64,000 bases of DNA, taken from positions 1,736,001-1,800,000 of the forward strand of contig JBBELK010000096.1 of the NCBI GenBank assembly GCA_037783545.1, written 5' to 3'. A program made the position numbers and the translations under genes. Position 1 is the first letter of the stretch, and each line of letters opens with the position of its first letter. A model generated the notes under the pieces. It made no database searches and was not told the origin of the DNA. It was given only the letters and a program-made list of their open reading frames with translations. This DNA is from Henricia sp. BOLD:AAB3569. Lineage: Eukaryota; Echinodermata; Asteroidea; Spinulosida; Echinasteridae. Below, piece after piece: positions 49,308-61,760 of the stretch.

Positions 49308-50122
49308 TCAGAGTTTAGGGAAAACTGGGTTGGGGCTTCCTGACTGCTCCCGCAAACCGTGGCTATCTGTACACTCCTCTTTGGTGTACTCCTGACTCGT
49401 GCGCATGCTCAGCCCTTCGGACTGTCGTTGATACGGCCCAGTTTGGGACGGGAATTTTGTCAAAGTGTGGTCCAAACGTCGGCAAATTTGGAGGTCGAAA
49501 CATTTTCCGACGAACTTCAAATGTTGCATGCTCCAAACACTCTATATTGCGCACTTGTCCTAAAAAATTGACAGACTTTCGCCGAGAAATGGCAGAAAAA
49601 AATTCAGAGTTTAGGGAAAACTGGGTTGGGGCTTCCTGACTGCTCCCGCAAACCGTGGCTGTCTGTACACTCCTCTTTGGTGTACTCCTGACTCGTGCGC
49701 ATGCTCAGTCCTTCGGACTGTCGTGGACACGGCCCAGTTTGGGACGGGAATTTGGTCAAAGTGTGGTCCAAACGTCGGCAAATTTGGAGGTCGAAAACTT
49801 TGAAGTTCGTCGGAAAATTGTTCGACCTCTAAATTTGCCGACGTTTGGGTTGGGGCTTCCTGACTGCTCCCGCAAACCGTGGCTGTCTGTACACCCCTCT
49901 TTGGTGTACTCCTGACTCGTGCGCATGCTCAGTCCTTCGGACTGTCGTTGACACGGCCCAGTTTGGGACGGGAATTTTGTCAAAGTGTGGTCCAAACGTC
50001 GGCAAATTTGGAGGTCGAAACATTTTCCGACGAACTTCAAATGTTGCATGCTCCAATCACTCTATATTGCGCACTTGTCCTAAAAAATTGACAGACTTTC
50101 GCCGGGAAATGGCAGAAAAATT
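49308..50122 (+). repeat. 815-bp unit with microinversion, copy 2
   Basis: Near-identical tandem copy of 48493-49307. The first monomer type (accgtggctatctg, cagcccttcgg) recurs again at 50713, outside the tandem pair. Confidence 0.88.
49768..49848. repeat. Inverted repeat made by a satellite microinversion, copy 2
   Basis: The same structure 815 bp downstream: arms 49768-49800 and 49816-49848. The left arm has one further change (gaaaactt). Confidence 0.92.
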
Positions 50123-53100
50123 TCAGAGTTTAGGGAAAACTGGGTTGGGGCTTCCTGACTGCTCCCGCAAACCGTGGCTGTCTGTACACTCCTCTTTGGT
50201 GTACTCCTAACTCGTGCGCATGCTCAGTCCTTCGGACTGTCGTTGACACGGCCAAGTTTGGGACGGGAATTTGGTCAAAGTGTGGTCCAAACGTCGGCAA
50301 ATTTGGAGGTCGAAACATTTTCCGACGAACTTCAAATTTTGCATGCTCCAAACATTCTATATTGCGCACTTGTCCTAAAAAATTGACAGACTTTCGCCGG
50401 TAAATGGCAGAGAAATTTCAGAGTTTAGGGAAAACTGGGTTGGGGCTTTCCGACTGCTCCCGCAAACCGTGGCTGTCTGTACACTCCTCTTTGGTGTACT
50501 CCTGACTCGTGCGCATGCTCAGCCCTTCGGACTGTCGTTGACACGGCCCAGTTTGGGACGGGAATTTGGTCAAAGTGTGGTCCAAACGTCGGCAAATTTG
50601 GAGGTCGAACAATTTTCCGACGAACTTCAAATTGTGCATGCTCCAAACACTCTATATTGCGCACTTGTCCTAAAAAATTGACAGACTTTCGCCGGGAAAT
50701 GGCAGAGAAATTTCAGAGTTTAGGGAAAACTGGGTTGGGGCTTCCTGACTGCTCCCGCAAACCGTGGCTATCTGTACACTCCTCTTTGGTGTACTCCTGA
50801 CTCGTGCGCATGCTCAGCCCTTCGGACTGTCGTTGATACGGCCCAGTTTGGGACGGGAATTTTGTCAAAGTGTGGTCCAAACGTCGGCAAATTTGGAGGT
50901 CGAAACATTTTCCGACGAACTTCAAATTTTGCATGCTCCAAACATTCTATATTGCGCACTTGTCCTAAAAAATTGACAGACTTTCGCCGGTAAATGGCAG
51001 AGAAATTTCAGAGTTTAGGGAAAACTGGGTTGGGGCTTCCTGACTGCTCCCGCAAACCGTGGCTGTCTGTACACTCCTCTTTGGTGTACTCCTGACTCGT
51101 GCGCATGCTCAGTCCTTCGGACTGTCGTTGACACGACCCAGTTTGGGACGGAAATTTTGTCAAAGTGTGGTCCAAACGTCGGCAAATTTGGAGGTCGAAC
51201 AATTTTCCGACGAACTTCAAATTTTGCATGCTCCAAACACTCTATATTGCGCACTTGTCCTAAAAAATTGACAGACTTTCGCCAGGAAATGGCAGAGAAA
51301 TTTCAGAGTTTAGGGAAAACTGGGTTGGGGCTTCCTGACTGCTCCCGCTAACCGTGGCTGTCTGTACACTCCTCTTTGGTGTACTCCTGACTCGTGCGCA
51401 TGCTCAGTCCTTCGGACTGTCGTTGACACGGCCCAGTTTGGGACGGGAATTTGGTCAAAGTGTGGTCCAAACGTCGGCAAATTTGGAGGTCGAAACATTT
51501 TCCGACGAACTTCAAATTGTGCATGCTCCAAACATTCTATATTGCGCACTTGTCCTAAAAAATTGACAGACTTTCGCCGGGAAATGGCAGAGAAATTTCA
51601 GAGTTTAGGGAAAACTGGGTTGGGGCTTCCTGACTGCTCCCGCAAACCGTGGCTGTCTGTACACTCCTCTTTGGTGTACTCCTGACTCGTGCGCATGCTC
51701 AGTCCTTCGGACTGTCGTTGACACGGCCCAGTTTGGGACGGGAATTTTGTCAAAGTGTGGTCCAAACGTCGGCAAATTTGGAAGTCGAACAATTTTCCGA
51801 CGAACTTCAAATTTGGCATGCTCCAAACACTCTATATTGCGCACTTGTCCTAAAAAATTGACAGACTTTCGCCGGGAAATGGCAGAGAAATTTCAGAGTT
51901 TAGGGAAAACTGGGTTGGGGCTTCCTGACTGCTCCCGCAAACCGTGGCTGTCTGTACACTCCTCTTTGGTGTACTCCTGACTCGTGCGCATGCTCAGTCC
52001 TTCGGACTGTCGTTGACACGGCCCAGTTTGGGACGGGAATTTGGTCAACGTGTGGTCCAAACGTCGGCAAATTTGGAGGTCGAAACATTTTCCGACGAAC
52101 TTCAAATTTTGCATGCTCCAAACATTCTATATTGCGCACTTGTCCTAAAAAATTGACAGACTTTCGCCGGGAAATGGCAGAGAAATTTCAGAGTTTAGGG
52201 AAAACTGGGTTGGGGCTTCCTGACTGCTCCCGCAAACCGTGGCTGTCTGTACACTCCTCTTTAGTGTACTCCTGACTCGTGCGCATGCTCAGTCCTTCGG
52301 ACTGTCGTTGACACGGCCCAGTTTGGGACGGGAATTTGGTCAGAGTGTGGTCCAAACGTCGGCAAATTTGGAGGCCGAAAAATTTTCCGACGAACTTCAA
52401 ATTTTGCATGCTCCAAACACTCTATATTGCGCACTTGTCCTAAAAAATTGACAGACTTTCGCCGGGAATTTGCAGAGAAATTTCAGAGTTTAGGGAAAAC
52501 TGGGTTGGGGCTTCCTGACTGCTCCCGCAAACCGTGGCTGTCTGTACACTCCTCTTTGGTGTACTCCTGACTCGTGCGCATGCTCAGTCATTCGGACTGT
52601 CGTTGACACGGCCCAGTTTGGTACGGGAATTTGGTCAAAGTGTGGTCCAAACGTCGGCAAATTGACAGACTTTCGCCGGGAAATGGCAGAGAAATTTCAG
52701 AGTTTAGGGAAAACTGGGTTGGGGCTTCCTGACTGCTCCCGCAAACCGTGGCTGTCTGTACACTCCTCTTTGGTGTACTCCTGACTCGTGCGCATGCTTA
52801 GTCCTTCGGACTGTCGTTGACACGGCCCAGTTTGGGACGGGAATTTGGTCAAAGTGTGGTCCAAACGTCGGCAAATTTGGAGGTCGAAAAATTTTCCGAC
52901 GAACTTCAAATTTTGCATGCTCCAAACACTCTATATTGCGCACTTGTCCTAAAAAATTGACAGACTTTCGCCGGGAAATGGCAGAGAAATTTCAGAGTTT
53001 AGGGAAAACTGGGTTGGGGCTTTCTGACTGCTCCCGCAAACCGTGGCTGTCTGTACACTCCTCTTTGGTGTACTCCTGACTCGTGCGCATGCTTAGTCCT

Positions 53101-53406
53101 TCGGACTGTCGTTGACACGGCCCAGTTTGGGACGGGAATTTGGTCAAAGTGTGGTCCAAAAAATTGGCAGACTTTCGCCGGGAAATGGCAGAGAAATTTC
53201 AGAGTTTAGGGAAAACTGGGTTGGGGCTTCCTGACTGCTCCCGCAAACCGTGGCTGTCTGTACACTCCTCTTTGGTGTACTCCTGACTCTTGCGCATGCT
53301 TAGTCCTTCGGACTATCGTTGACACGGCCCAGTTTGGGACGGGAATTTGGTTAAAGTGTGGTCCAAAAAATTGACAGACTTTCGCCGGGAAATGGCAGAG
53401 AAATTT

Positions 53407-54356
53407 CAGAGTTTAGGGAAAACTGGGTTGGGGCTTCCTGACTGCTCCCGCAAACCGTAGCTGTCTGTACACTCCTCTTTGGTGTACTCCTGACTCGTGC
53501 GCATGCTCAGTCCTTCGGACTGTCATTGACACGGCCCAGTTTGGGACGGGAATTTGGTCAAAGTGTGGTCCAAACGTCGGCAAATTTGGAGGTCGAAAAA
53601 TTTTCCGACGAACTTCAAAATTTGCATGCTCCAAACACTCTATATTGCGCACTTGTCCTAAAAAATTGACAGACTTTCGCCGGGAAATGGCAGAGAAATT
53701 TCAGAGTTTAGGGAAAACTGGGTTGGGGCTTCCTGACTGCTCCCGCAAACCGTGGCTGTCTGTACACTCCTCTTTGGTGTACTCCTGACTCGTGCGCGTG
53801 CTCAGTCCTTCGGACTGTCATTGACACGGCCCAGTTTGGGAAGGGAATTTGGTCGAAAAATTGTGCATGCTCCAAACACTCTATATTGCGCACTTGTCCT
53901 AAAAAATTGACAGACTTTCGCCGGGAAATGGCAGAGAAATTTCAGAGTTTAGGGAAAACTGGGTTGGGGCTTTCTGACTGCTCCCGCAAACCGTGGCTGT
54001 CTGTACACTCCTCTTTGGTGTACTCCTGACTCGTGCGCATGCTTAGTCCTTCGGACTGTCGTTGACACGGCCCAGTTTGGGACGGGAATTTGGTCAAAGT
54101 GTGGTCCAAAAAATTGGCAGACTTTCGCCGGGAAATGGCAGAGAAATTTCAGAGTTTAGGGAAAACTGGGTTGGGGCTTCCTGACTGCTCCCGCAAACCG
54201 TGGCTGTCTGTACACTCCTCTTTGGTGTACTCCTGACTCTTGCGCATGCTTAGTCCTTCGGACTATCGTTGACACGGCCCAGTTTGGGACGGGAATTTGG
54301 TTAAAGTGTGGTCCAAAAAATAGACAGACTTTCGCCGGGAAATGGCAGAGAAATTT
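53407..54356 (+). repeat. 950-bp higher-order unit of full and deleted monomers, copy 1
   Basis: Made of monomers of 295, 241, 207 and 207 bp. The first has accgtagctg and cggactgtcattgac. The 241-bp one has a gtgcgcgtgctc variant and ggtcgaaaaattgtgc. The two 207-bp ones have ccaaaaaattg in place of the AT-rich segment. Confidence 0.85.
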
Positions 54357-55306
54357 CAGAGTTTAGGGAAAACTGGGTTGGGGCTTCCTGACTGCTCCCG
54401 CAAACCGTAGCTGTCTGTACACTCCTCTTTGGTGTACTCCTGACTCGTGCGCATGCTCAGTCCTTCGGACTGTCATTGACACGGCCCAGTTTGGGACGGG
54501 AATTTGGTCAAAGTGTAGTCCAAACGTCGGCAAATTTGGAGGTCGAAAAATTTTCCGACGAACTTCAAAATTTGCATGCTCCAAACACTCTATATTGCGC
54601 ACTTGTCCTAAAAAATTGACAGACTTTCGCCGGGAAATGGCAGAGAAATTTCAGAGTTTAGGGAAAACTGGGTTGGGGCTTCCTGACTGCTCCCGCAAAC
54701 CGTGGCTGTCTGTACACTCCTCTTTGGTGTACTCCTGACTCGTGCGCGTGCTCAGTCCTTCGGACTGTCATTGACACGGCCCAGTTTGGGAAGGGAATTT
54801 GGTCGAAAAATTGTGCATGCTCCAAACACTCTATATTGCGCACTTGTCCTAAAAAATTGACAGACTTTCGCCGGGAAATGGCAGAGAAATTTCAGAGTTT
54901 AGGGAAAACTGGGTTGGGGCTTCCTGACTGCTCCCGCAAACCGTGGCTGTCTGTACACTCCTCTTTGGTGTACTCCTGACTCGTGCGCATGCTTAGTCCT
55001 TCGGACTGTCGTTGACACGGCCCAGTTTGGGACGGGAATTTGGTCAAAGTGTGGTCCAAAAAATTGGCAGACTTTCGCCGGGAAATGGCAGAGAAATTTA
55101 AGAGTTTAGGGAAAACTGGGTTGGGGCTTCCTGACTGCTCCCGCAAACCGTGGCTGTCTGTACACTCCTCTTTGGTGTACTCCTGACTCTTGCGCATGCT
55201 TAGTCCTTCGGACTGTCGTTGACACGGCCCAGTTTGGGACGGGAATTTGGTCAAAGTGTGGTCCAAAAAATTGACAGACTTTCGCCGGGAAATGGCAGAG
55301 AAATTT
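54357..55306 (+). repeat. 950-bp higher-order unit, copy 2
   Basis: Same monomer lengths and the same rare variants as 53407-54356, offset 950 bp. The order breaks after 55306, where a 295-bp monomer is followed by a 296-bp one with gggaaaaact. Confidence 0.85.
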
Positions 55307-56311
55307 CAGAGTTTAGGGAAAACTGGGTTGGGGCTTCCTGACTGCTCCCGCAAACCGTGGCTGTCTGTACACTCCTCTTTGGTGTACTCCTGACTCGTGC
55401 GCATGCTCAGTCCTTCGGACTGTCATTGACACGGCCCAGTTTGGGACGGGAATTTGGTCAAAGTGTGGTCCAAACGTCGGCAAATTTGGAGGTCGAAAAA
55501 TTTTCCGACGAACTTCAAAATTTGCATGCTCCAAACATTCTATATTGCGCACTTGTCCTAAAAAATTGACAGACTTTCGCCGGGAAATGGCAGAGAAATT
55601 TCAGAGTTTAGGGAAAAACTGGGTTGGGGCTTCCTGACTGCTCCCGCAAACCGTGGCTGTCTGTACACTCCTCTTTGGTGTACTCCTGACTCGTGCGCAT
55701 GCTCAGTCCTTCGGACTGTCGTTGACACGGCCCAGTTTGGGACGGGAATTTGGTCAAAGTGTGGTCCAAACGTCGGCAAATTTGGAGGCCGAAAAATTGT
55801 CCGACGAACTTCAAATTTTGCATGCTCCAAACACTCTATATTGCGCACTTGTCCTAAAAAATTGACAGACTTTCGCCGGGAAATGGCAGAGAAATTTCAG
55901 AGTTTAGGGAAAACTGGGTTGGGGCTTCCTGACTGCTCCCGCAAACCGTGGCTGTCTGTACACTCCTCTTTGGTGTACTCCTGACTCGTGCGCATGCTTA
56001 GTCCTTCGGACTGTCGTTGACACGGCCCAGTTTGGGACGGGAATTTGGTCAAAGTGTGGTCCAAAAAATTGGCAGACTTTCGCCGGGAAATGGCAGAGAA
56101 ATTTCAGAGTTTAGGGAAAACTGGGTTGGGGCTTCCTGACTGCTCCCGCAAACCGTGGCTGTCTGTACACTCCTCTTTGGTGTACTCCTGACTCTTGCGC
56201 ATGCTTAGTCCTTCGGACTGTCGTTGACACGGCCCAGTTTGGGACGGGAATTTGGTTAAAGTGTGGTCCAAAAAAATGACAGACTTTCGCCGGGAAATGG
56301 CAGAGAAATTT

Positions 56312-58050
56312 CAGAGTTTAGGGAAAACTGGGTTGGGGCTTCCTGACTGCTCCCGCAAACCGTAGCTGTCTGTACACTCCTCTTTGGTGTACTCCTGACT
56401 CGTGCGCATGCTCAGTCCTTCGGACTGTCATTGACACGGCCCAGTTTGGGACGGGAATTTGGTCAAAGTGTGGTCCAAACGTCGGCAAATTTGGAGGTCG
56501 AACAATTTTCCGACGAACTTCAAATTTTGCATGCTCCAAACACTCTATATTGCGCACTTGTCCTAAAAAATTGACAGACTTTCGCCGGGAAATGGCAGAG
56601 AAATTTCAGAGTTTAGGGAAAACTGGGTTGGGGCTTCCTGACTGCTCCCGCAAACCGTGGCTGTCTGTACACTCCTCTTTGGTGTACTCCTGACTCGTGC
56701 GCATGCTCAGTCCTTCGGACTGTCGTTGACACGGCCCAGTTTGGGACGGGAATTTGGTCAAAGTGTGGTCCAAACGTCGGCAAATTTGGAGGTCGAACAA
56801 TTTTCCGACGAACTTCAAATTTTGCATGCTCCAAACACTCTATATTGCGCACTTGTCCTAAAAAATTGACAGACTTTCGCCGGGAAATGGCAGAGAAATT
56901 TCAGAGTTTAGGGAAAACTGGGTTGGGGCTTCCTGACTGCTCCCGCAAACCGTGGCTGTCTGTACACTCCTCTTTGGTGTACTCCTGACTCGTGCGCATG
57001 CTCAGTCCTTCGGACTGTCGTTGACACGGCCCAGTTTGGGACGGGAATTTTGTCAAAGTGTGGTCCAAACGTCGGCAAATTTGGAGGTCGAAAAATTTTA
57101 CCGACGAACTTCAAATTTTGCATGCTCCAAACACTCTATATTGCGCACTTGTCCTAAAAAATTGACAGACTTTCGCCGGGAAATGGCAGAGAAATTTCAG
57201 AGTTTAGGGAAAACTGGGTTGGGGCTTCCTGACTGCTCCCGCAAACCGTGGCTGTCTCTACACTCCTCTTTGGTGTACTCCTGACTCGTGCGCATGCTCA
57301 GTCCTTCGGACTGTCGTTGACACGGCCCAGTTTGGGACGGGAATTTGGTCAAAGTGTGGTCCAAACGTCGGCAAATTTGGAGGTCGAAAAATTTTCCGAC
57401 GAACTTCAAATTTTGCATGCTCCAAACACTCTATATTGCGCACTTGTCCTAAAAAATGTACAGACTTTCGCCGGGAAATGGCAGAGAAATTTCAGAGTTT
57501 AGGGAAAACTGGGTTGGGGCTTCCTGACTGCTCCCGCAAACCGTGGCTGTCTGTACACTCCTCTTTGGTGTACTCCTGACTCGTGCGCATGCTCAGTCCT
57601 TCGGACTGTCGTTGACACGGCCCAGTTTGGGACGGGAATTTGGTCAAAGTGTGGTCCAAACGTCGGCAAATTTGGAGGTCGAAAAATTTTCCGACGAACT
57701 TCAAATTTTGCATGCTCCAAACACTCTATATTGCGCACTTGTCCTAAAAAATGTACAGACTTTCGCCGGGAAATGGCAGAGAAATTTCAGAGTTTAGGGA
57801 AAACTGGGTTGGGGCTTCCTGACTGCTCCCGCAAACCGTGGCTGTCTGTACACTCCTCTTTGGTGTACTCCTGACTCGTGCGCATGCTCAGTCCTTCGGA
57901 CTGTCGTTGACACGGCCCAGTTTGGGACGGGAATTTGGTCAAAGTGTGGTCCAAACGTCGGCAAATTTGGAGGTCGAAACATTTTCCGACGAACTTCAAA
58001 TTTTGCACGCTCCAAACATTCTATATTGCGCACTTGTCCTAAAAAATTGA
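56312..58050 (+). repeat. 2.78-kb segmental duplication, copy 1
   Basis: Shares rare variants with a segment about 2782 bp downstream: accgtagctg, an inserted a in ttttaccgac (57097), ggctgtctctacac (57248) and ttttgcacgctcc (58003). The spacing of all four is kept. Confidence 0.75.
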
Positions 58051-59093
58051 CAGACTTTCGCCGGGAAATGGCAGAGAAATTTCAGAGTTTAGGGAAAACT
58101 GGGTTGGGGCTTCCTGACTGCTCCCGCAAACCGTGGCTGTCTGTACACTCCTCTTTGGTGTACTCCTGACTCGTGCGCATGCTCAGTCCTTCGGACTGTC
58201 GTTGACACGGCCCAGTTTGGGACGGGAATTTGGTCAAAGTGTGGTCCAAACGTCGGGAAATTTGGAGGTCGAAAAATTTTCCGACGAACTTCAAATTTTG
58301 CATGCTCCAAACACTCTATATTGCGCACTTGTCCTAAAAAATTGACAGACTTTCGCCGGGAAATGGCAGAGAAATTTCAGAGTTTAGGGAAAACTGGGTT
58401 GGGGCTTCCTGACTGCTCCCGCAAACCGTGGCTGTCTGTACACTCCTCTTTGGTGTACTCCTGACTCGTGCGCATGCTCAGTCCTTCGGACTGTCGTTGA
58501 CACGGCCCAGTTTGGGACGGGAATTTTGTCAAAGTGTGGTTCAAACGTCGGCAAATTGACAGACTTTCGCCGGGAAATGGCAGAGAAATTTCAGAGTTTA
58601 GGGAAAACTGGGTTGGGGCTTCCTGACTGCTCCCGCAAACCGTGGCTGTCTGTACACTCCTCTTTGGTGTACTCCTGACTCGTGCGCATGCTCAGTCCTT
58701 CGGACTGTCGTTGACACGGCCCAGTTTGGGACGGGAATTTGGTCAAAGTGTGGTCCAAACGTCGGCAAATTTGGAGGTCGAAAATTTTTTCGACGAACTT
58801 CAAATTTTGCATGCTCCAAACACTCTATATTGCGCACTTGTCCTAAAAAATTGACAGACTTTCGCCGGGAAATGGCAGAGAAATTTCAGAGTTTAGGGAA
58901 AACTGGGTTGGGGCTTTCTGACTGCTCCCGCAAACCGTGGCTGTCTGTACACTCCTCTTTGGTGTACTCCTGACTCGTGCGCATGCTTAGTCCTTCGGAC
59001 TGTCGTTGACACGGCCCAGTTTGGGACGGGAATTTGGTTAAAGTGTGGTCCAAAAAATTGACAGACTTTCGCCGGGAAATGGCAGAGAAATTT

Positions 59094-60831
59094 CAGAGTT
59101 TAGGGAAAACTGGGTTGGGGCTTCCTGACTGCTCCCGCAAACCGTAGCTGTCTGTACACTCCTCTTTGGTGTACTCCTGACTCGTGCGCATGCTCAGTCC
59201 TTCGGACTGTCATTGACACGGCCCAGTTTGGGACGGGAATTTGGTCAAAGTGTGGTCCAAACGTCGGCAAATTTGGAGGTCGAAAAATTTTCCGACGAAC
59301 TTCAAAATTTGCATGCTCCAAACATTCTATATTGCGCACTTGTCCTAAAAAATTGACAGACTTTCGCCGGGAAATGGCAGAGAAATTTCAGAGTTTAGGT
59401 AAAACTGGGTTGGGGCTTCCTGACTGCTCCCGCAAACCGTGGCTGTCTGTACACTCCTCTTTGGTGTACTCCTGACTCGTGCGCATGCTCAGTCCTTCGG
59501 ACTGTCGTTGACACGGCCCAGTTTGGGACGGGAATTTGGTCAAAGTGTGGTCCAAACGTCGGCAAATTTGGAGGTCGAACAATTTTCCGACGAACTTCAA
59601 ATTTTGCATGCTCCAAACACTCTATATTGCGCACTTGTCCTAAAAAATTGACAGACTTTCGCCGGGAAATGGCAGAGAAATTTCAGAGTTTAGGGAAAAC
59701 TGGGTTGGGGCTTCCTGACTGCTCCCGCAAACCGTGGCTGTCTGTACACTCCTCTTTGGTGTACTCCTGACTCGTGCGCATGCTCAGTCCTTCGGACTGT
59801 CGTTGACACGGCCCAGTTTGGGACGGGAATTTTGTCAAAGTGTGGTCCAAACGTCGGCAAATTTGGAGGTCGAAAAAATTTTACCGACGAACTTAAAATT
59901 TTGCATGCTCCAAACACTCTATATTGCGCACTTGTCCTAAAAAATTGACAGACTTTCGCCGGGAAATGGCAGAGAAATTTCAGAGTTTAGGGAAAACTGG
60001 GTTGGGGCTTCCTGACTGCTCCCGCAAACCGTGGCTGTCTCTACACTCCTCTTTGGTGTACTCCTGACTCGTGCGCATGCTCAGTCCTTCGGACTGTCGT
60101 TGACACGCCCAGTTTGGGACGGGAATTTGGTCAAAGTGTGGTCCAAACGTCGGCAAATTTGGAGGTCGAAAAATTTTCCGACGAACTTCAAATTTTGCAT
60201 GCTCCAAACACTCTATATTGCGCACTTGTCCTAAAAAATGTACAGACTTTCGCCGGGAAATGGCAGAGAAATTTCAGAGTTTAGGGAAAACTGGGTTGGG
60301 GCTTCCTGACTGCTCCCGCAAACCGTGGCTGTCTGTACACTCCTCTTTGGTGTACTCCTGACTCGTGCGCATGCTCAGTCCTTCGGACTGTCGTTGACAC
60401 GGCCCAGTTTGGGACGGGAATTTGGTCAAAGTGTGGTCCAAACGTCGGCAAATTTGGAGGTCGAAAAATTTTCCGACGAACTTCAAATTTTGCATGCTCC
60501 AAACACTCTATATTGCGCACTTGTCCTAAAAAATGTACAGACTTTCGCCGGGAAATGGCAGAGAAATTTCAGAGTTTAGGAAAACTGGGTTGGGGCTTCC
60601 TGACTGCTCCCGCAAACCGTGGCTGTCTGTACACTCCTCTTTGGTGTACTCCTGACTCGTGCGCATGCTCAGTCCTTCGGACTGTCGTTGACACGGCCCA
60701 GTTTGGGACGGGAATTTGGTCAAAGTGTGGTCCAAACGTCGGCAAATTTGGAGGTCGAAACATTTTCCGACGAACTTCAAATTTTGCACGCTCCAAACAT
60801 TCTATATTGCGCACTTGTCCTAAAAAATTGA
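59094..60831 (+). repeat. 2.78-kb segmental duplication, copy 2
   Basis: Carries ttttaccgac near 59880, ggctgtctctacac at 60031 and ttttgcacgctcc near 60783 in the same order as the upstream copy. It has private changes, including gacacgcccag (one base lost near 60106) and gtttaggaaaac (one base lost near 60578). The first monomer differs at its end from the upstream copy, so the duplicated block may start one monomer later. Confidence 0.72.
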
Positions 60832-61371
60832 CAGACTTTCGCCGGGAAATGGCAGAGAAATTTCAGAGTTTAGGGAAAACTGGGTTGGGGCTTCCTGACT
60901 GCTCCCGCAAACCGTGGCTGTCTGTACACTCCTCTTTGGTGTACTCCTGACTCGTGCGCATGCTCAGTCCTTCGGACTGTCGTTGACACGGCCCAGTTTG
61001 GGACGGGAATTTGGTCAAAGTGTGGTCCAAACGTCGGCAAATTGACAGACTTTCGCCGGGAAATGGCAGAGAAATTTCAGAGTTTAGGGAAAACTGGGTT
61101 GGGGCTTCCTGACTGCTCCCGCAAACCGTGGCTGTCTGTACACTCCTCTTTGGTGTACTCCTGACTCGTGCGCATGCTCAGTCCTTCGGACTGTCGTTGA
61201 CACGGCCCAGTTTGGGACGGGAATTTGGTCAAAGTGTGGTCCAAACGTTGGCAAATTTGGAGGTCGAAAAATTTTCCGACGAACTTCAAATTTTGCATGC
61301 TCCAAACACTCTATATTGCGCACTTGTCCTAAAAAATTGACAGACTTTCGCCGGGAAATGGCAGAGAAATT

Positions 61372-61760
61372 TCAGAGTTTAGGGAAAACTGGGTTGGGGC
61401 TTCCTGACTGCTCCCGCAAACCGTGGCTGTCTGTACACTCCTCTTTGGTGTACTCCTGACTCGTGCGCATGCTTAGTCCTTCGGACTGTCGTTGACACGG
61501 CCCAGTTTGGGACGGGAATTTGGTCAAAGTGTGGTCCAAAAAATTGGCAGACTTTCGCCGGGAAATGGCAGAGAAATTTAAGAGTTTAGGGAAAACTGGG
61601 TTGGGGCTTCCTGACTGCTCCCGCAAACCGTGGCTGTCTGTACACTCCTCTTTGGTGTACTCCTGACTCTTGCGCATGCTTAGTCCTTCGGCCTGTCGTT
61701 GACACGGCCCAGTTTGGGACGGGAATTTGGTCAAAGTGTGGTCCAAACAATTGACAGACT
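61372..61760 (+). repeat. Pair of 207-bp deleted monomers (block repeated at 54892 and 63394)
   Basis: Two successive short monomers, the second with aaatttaagag and ctcttgcgcatgc. The same pair with the same variants lies at 54892-55273 and, slightly changed (aaatttaacag), at 63394-63775, showing spread of a block to three places in about 9 kb. Confidence 0.78.
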
